Source: an uncultured Thermoanaerobacterales bacterium | GTDB lineage: Bacteria; Bacillota; Clostridia; Christensenellales; UBA1242 | Length of the DNA stretch: 15,069 nucleotides | Direction of reading: 5' to 3' | Assembly (NCBI GenBank): GCA_949840475.1 | Contig: CATKXA010000012.1 | Coordinates: 1-15,069 of the forward strand | Shown here: piece after piece, positions 13,684 through 15,069 of the stretch | Position numbering within the stretch: position 1 is the first letter of the stretch | Layout: the number at the start of each line of letters is the position of its first letter | Position numbers and translations under genes: made by a program | The notes under the pieces: model-generated | What the model was told of the DNA's origin: nothing | Database searches by the model: none | What the model saw: the letters and a program-made list of their open reading frames with translations, nothing else

Positions 13684-15058
13684 AATTGATAGTTTTTATT
13701 CTAACATTAACTTTTATATCACAATACTCTAAATAATTTTCGCCATACTCATTATAAAAATCTTTCCATTCATCAGTCTTAGTCTGATAAGCAAGTTCGG
13801 CTATATCAAAAATATCAACATTGTCACTCTTGGTCTTATCAAATGCCTGCTGAATATTTTGAGTAATCGTGCTTTGAACGTTTTTCTTTATTAGGTCAAG
13901 AACAGCATCTTCTTGCCTGTTATAAATTTCTAGGTTTGGTTGGTCTTTATTCAATATCTCAATGATCTGCATATCTTTTATTGTGATATCAAACATCAAT
14001 ACAGGCTTACCATTTTTGAATTTGATGCTTTTCTTGGTGACTTTATTGTTATACCTCAAGGTTATAACAGCATCAGTCAAAATTTCGCCAGTGACATTTT
14101 CAATCTTGAGGTCGCCATTGCTTGAATATTTGTCCGCCAACATCACTCCAAGTATTTGCTTTTGCTCAGTCAACTTATTAACATACTTGCCTTGCTTAAA
14201 ATAGTAAATATCATTTAAATACTTAATTCTAGCTGATTGCGGAGCTTGACCCCCTTGACCGCCTTGACCAGAACCAGAACCTTGACTGCCACCAGAGCCT
14301 GACGAGCTGTTTGAGCTACCATTTGATGAGCCACCAGGGGAAGAACTTGACTGGTCGCCTGTCTGCGTTCCGCTTTGAGTATTTTTAGAGCCACTAGATG
14401 TATCGCCTTGCTCTTGCCCGCCACCGCTGTTAAGTTCTTCTACTCCCTCGGGGGCTATTAATATACCGCTGACAGTTGAGCTTTTGGCAATATTGAATGA
14501 AGAGTTGATAAATTCAGTTATAGGTATTACAAGCCCATTCAAAGTACCTTGTTTATAAATAAACACTTTTTGGAGCCCCACACCCACATCAAGCTCCAAA
14601 TCTTTTGTCTGTTTAATCATATCTTTAGCTGCCCCATCACAGATTAACAGCATCACGGAAGGATTGACTTTGGCATCTCTTGCAAAGTAGTCAAGAGCCG
14701 TTGCTAGGTTGTCTTCAAGCATAGACTCGCCAGCAATCACAAAGGTTGTATGCGATAGTCCTGCAATTTTTCCTACCTTATACGCAATTTTTTGTATGCC
14801 GTCAGATATGCTATCGCCTATCTCTGAAATAAAATCAACATGGGCACTAGCACCGCCAGACTCGCTGCCTGGACTTGGCATAATAACCTGAGCCGTAACT
14901 TCGTATCCACTTTCAACCTTATCTATCCCTATTCCTGTTACAACCATTCGCATGTTGAGCTTGGCTTGATAGCCAAAGCTTTGTGGGATAAACAATAAAC
15001 ACGCAATAAGAATAAAGAGATATGAACGTTTTGTAAAAAATTTAATTACTTTTAGCAC
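13682..15058 (-). CDS. Ger(x)C-family spore germination protein with Ser/Gly insertion
   Basis: GerC subunits are spore inner-membrane-associated partners of GerA/GerB germinant receptors. The family pattern is clear: VVTGIGIDKVESGYEVTAQV at 39-58, SHTTFVIAGESMLED and DYFARDAKVNPSVMLLICDGAAKDMI at 102-148, and a C-terminal domain with VDIFDIAELAYQ and WKDFY near the end. Residues 211-275 are a Ser/Gly/Gln-rich, low-complexity insertion not typical of the family. The usual lipobox, where the mature lipoprotein begins Cys-Trp-Asp, reads G-Y-Q here. A weaker LIAC at 17-20 could be an alternative lipobox; otherwise the N-terminus is an uncleaved anchor or ordinary signal peptide. The start is taken as GTG at 15056-15058, with AGGTAAG just before it, but the frame stays open to the window edge. 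GerA/GerB genes are probably just outside. Confidence 0.85.
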   Translation of the reverse strand: MLKVIKFFTKRSYLFILIACLLFIPQSFGYQAKLNMRMVVTGIGIDKVESGYEVTAQVIMPSPGSESGGASAHVDFISEIGDSISDGIQKIAYKVGKIAGLSHTTFVIAGESMLEDNLATALDYFARDAKVNPSVMLLICDGAAKDMIKQTKDLELDVGVGLQKVFIYKQGTLNGLVIPITEFINSSFNIAKSSTVSGILIAPEGVEELNSGGGQEQGDTSSGSKNTQSGTQTGDQSSSSPGGSSNGSSNSSSGSGGSQGSGSGQGGQGGQAPQSARIKYLNDIYYFKQGKYVNKLTEQKQILGVMLADKYSSNGDLKIENVTGEILTDAVITLRYNNKVTKKSIKFKNGKPVLMFDITIKDMQIIEILNKDQPNLEIYNRQEDAVLDLIKKNVQSTITQNIQQAFDKTKSDNVDIFDIAELAYQTKTDEWKDFYNEYGENYLEYCDIKVNVRIKTIN

Positions 15059-15069
15059 GTTTCTTACCT

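Noticed and set aside
14215..14424. 69-codon minus-strand frame inside the gerC-like gene
   Set aside because: It is the other frame of the Ser/Gly-coding repetitive segment; low complexity keeps it open.

Overview
The window looks like a chromosomal segment of a low-GC, endospore-forming Firmicute of the class Clostridia, probably an uncultured gut-type lineage. Signs of this are AT-rich intergenic DNA, strong AGGAGG-type ribosome binding sites, a SpoIIE sporulation phosphatase next to tilS, a Ger(x)C-type spore germination protein, the conserved rpsF-ssb-rpsR operon with a Zn-binding (Cys-containing) S18, and a large BspA-like leucine-rich-repeat surface protein. I cannot name the genus. 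No complete mobile element, CRISPR array, tRNA or rRNA was seen.

Layout. (1) About 1-4882, all on the minus strand: spoIIE, then tilS, then a 39-aa single-pass membrane miniprotein, then a 311-aa membrane-anchored protein of unknown function, and just the start codon of another gene at the left edge. Gaps of 7-42 bp suggest one transcript. spoIIE-tilS is the familiar sporulation/tRNA-modification neighbourhood of Bacilli and Clostridia. A Spo0A-box-like site lies 65 bp upstream of spoIIE, whose start has no Shine-Dalgarno sequence. (2) 4883-5243: a gene-free gap with a 19-nt direct repeat and a G-rich REP-like hairpin. (3) 5244-8807, minus: a 1187-aa secreted protein combining a short beta-helix region, BspA-type LRRs and a duplicated Cys-knuckle plus beta-sandwich module. 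(4) 8808-9659: an 852-bp gene-free region that holds three abutting long inverted-repeat elements (9175-9304, 9304-9536, 9533-9663). They share sequence and secondary structure, and the last one supplies the stop codon of rpsR.

(5) 9660-10722, minus: rpsF-ssb-rpsR, the S6 / SSB / S18 operon, with a near-consensus promoter and a candidate S6:S18-binding autoregulatory leader. (6) 10950-13655, plus: a P-type cation ATPase transcribed divergently from rpsF from a TTGACA/TATAAT promoter. It has an unusual Lys/Pro-rich 130-residue N-terminal tail and a PSGM motif in place of PEGL in M4. (7) 13682-15058, minus: a Ger(x)C-family germinant-receptor C subunit with a Ser/Gly-rich insertion and no lipobox cysteine at the usual place. 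It converges on the ATPase gene and shares a bidirectional terminator with it; its GerA/GerB partners, if present, lie beyond the right edge.

The most unusual structure is the tandem of palindromic elements at 9175-9663. Small-scale points of interest are the 39-aa miniprotein, the A/T palindromes upstream of two genes, the modular surface protein and the non-canonical GerC and P-type ATPase.
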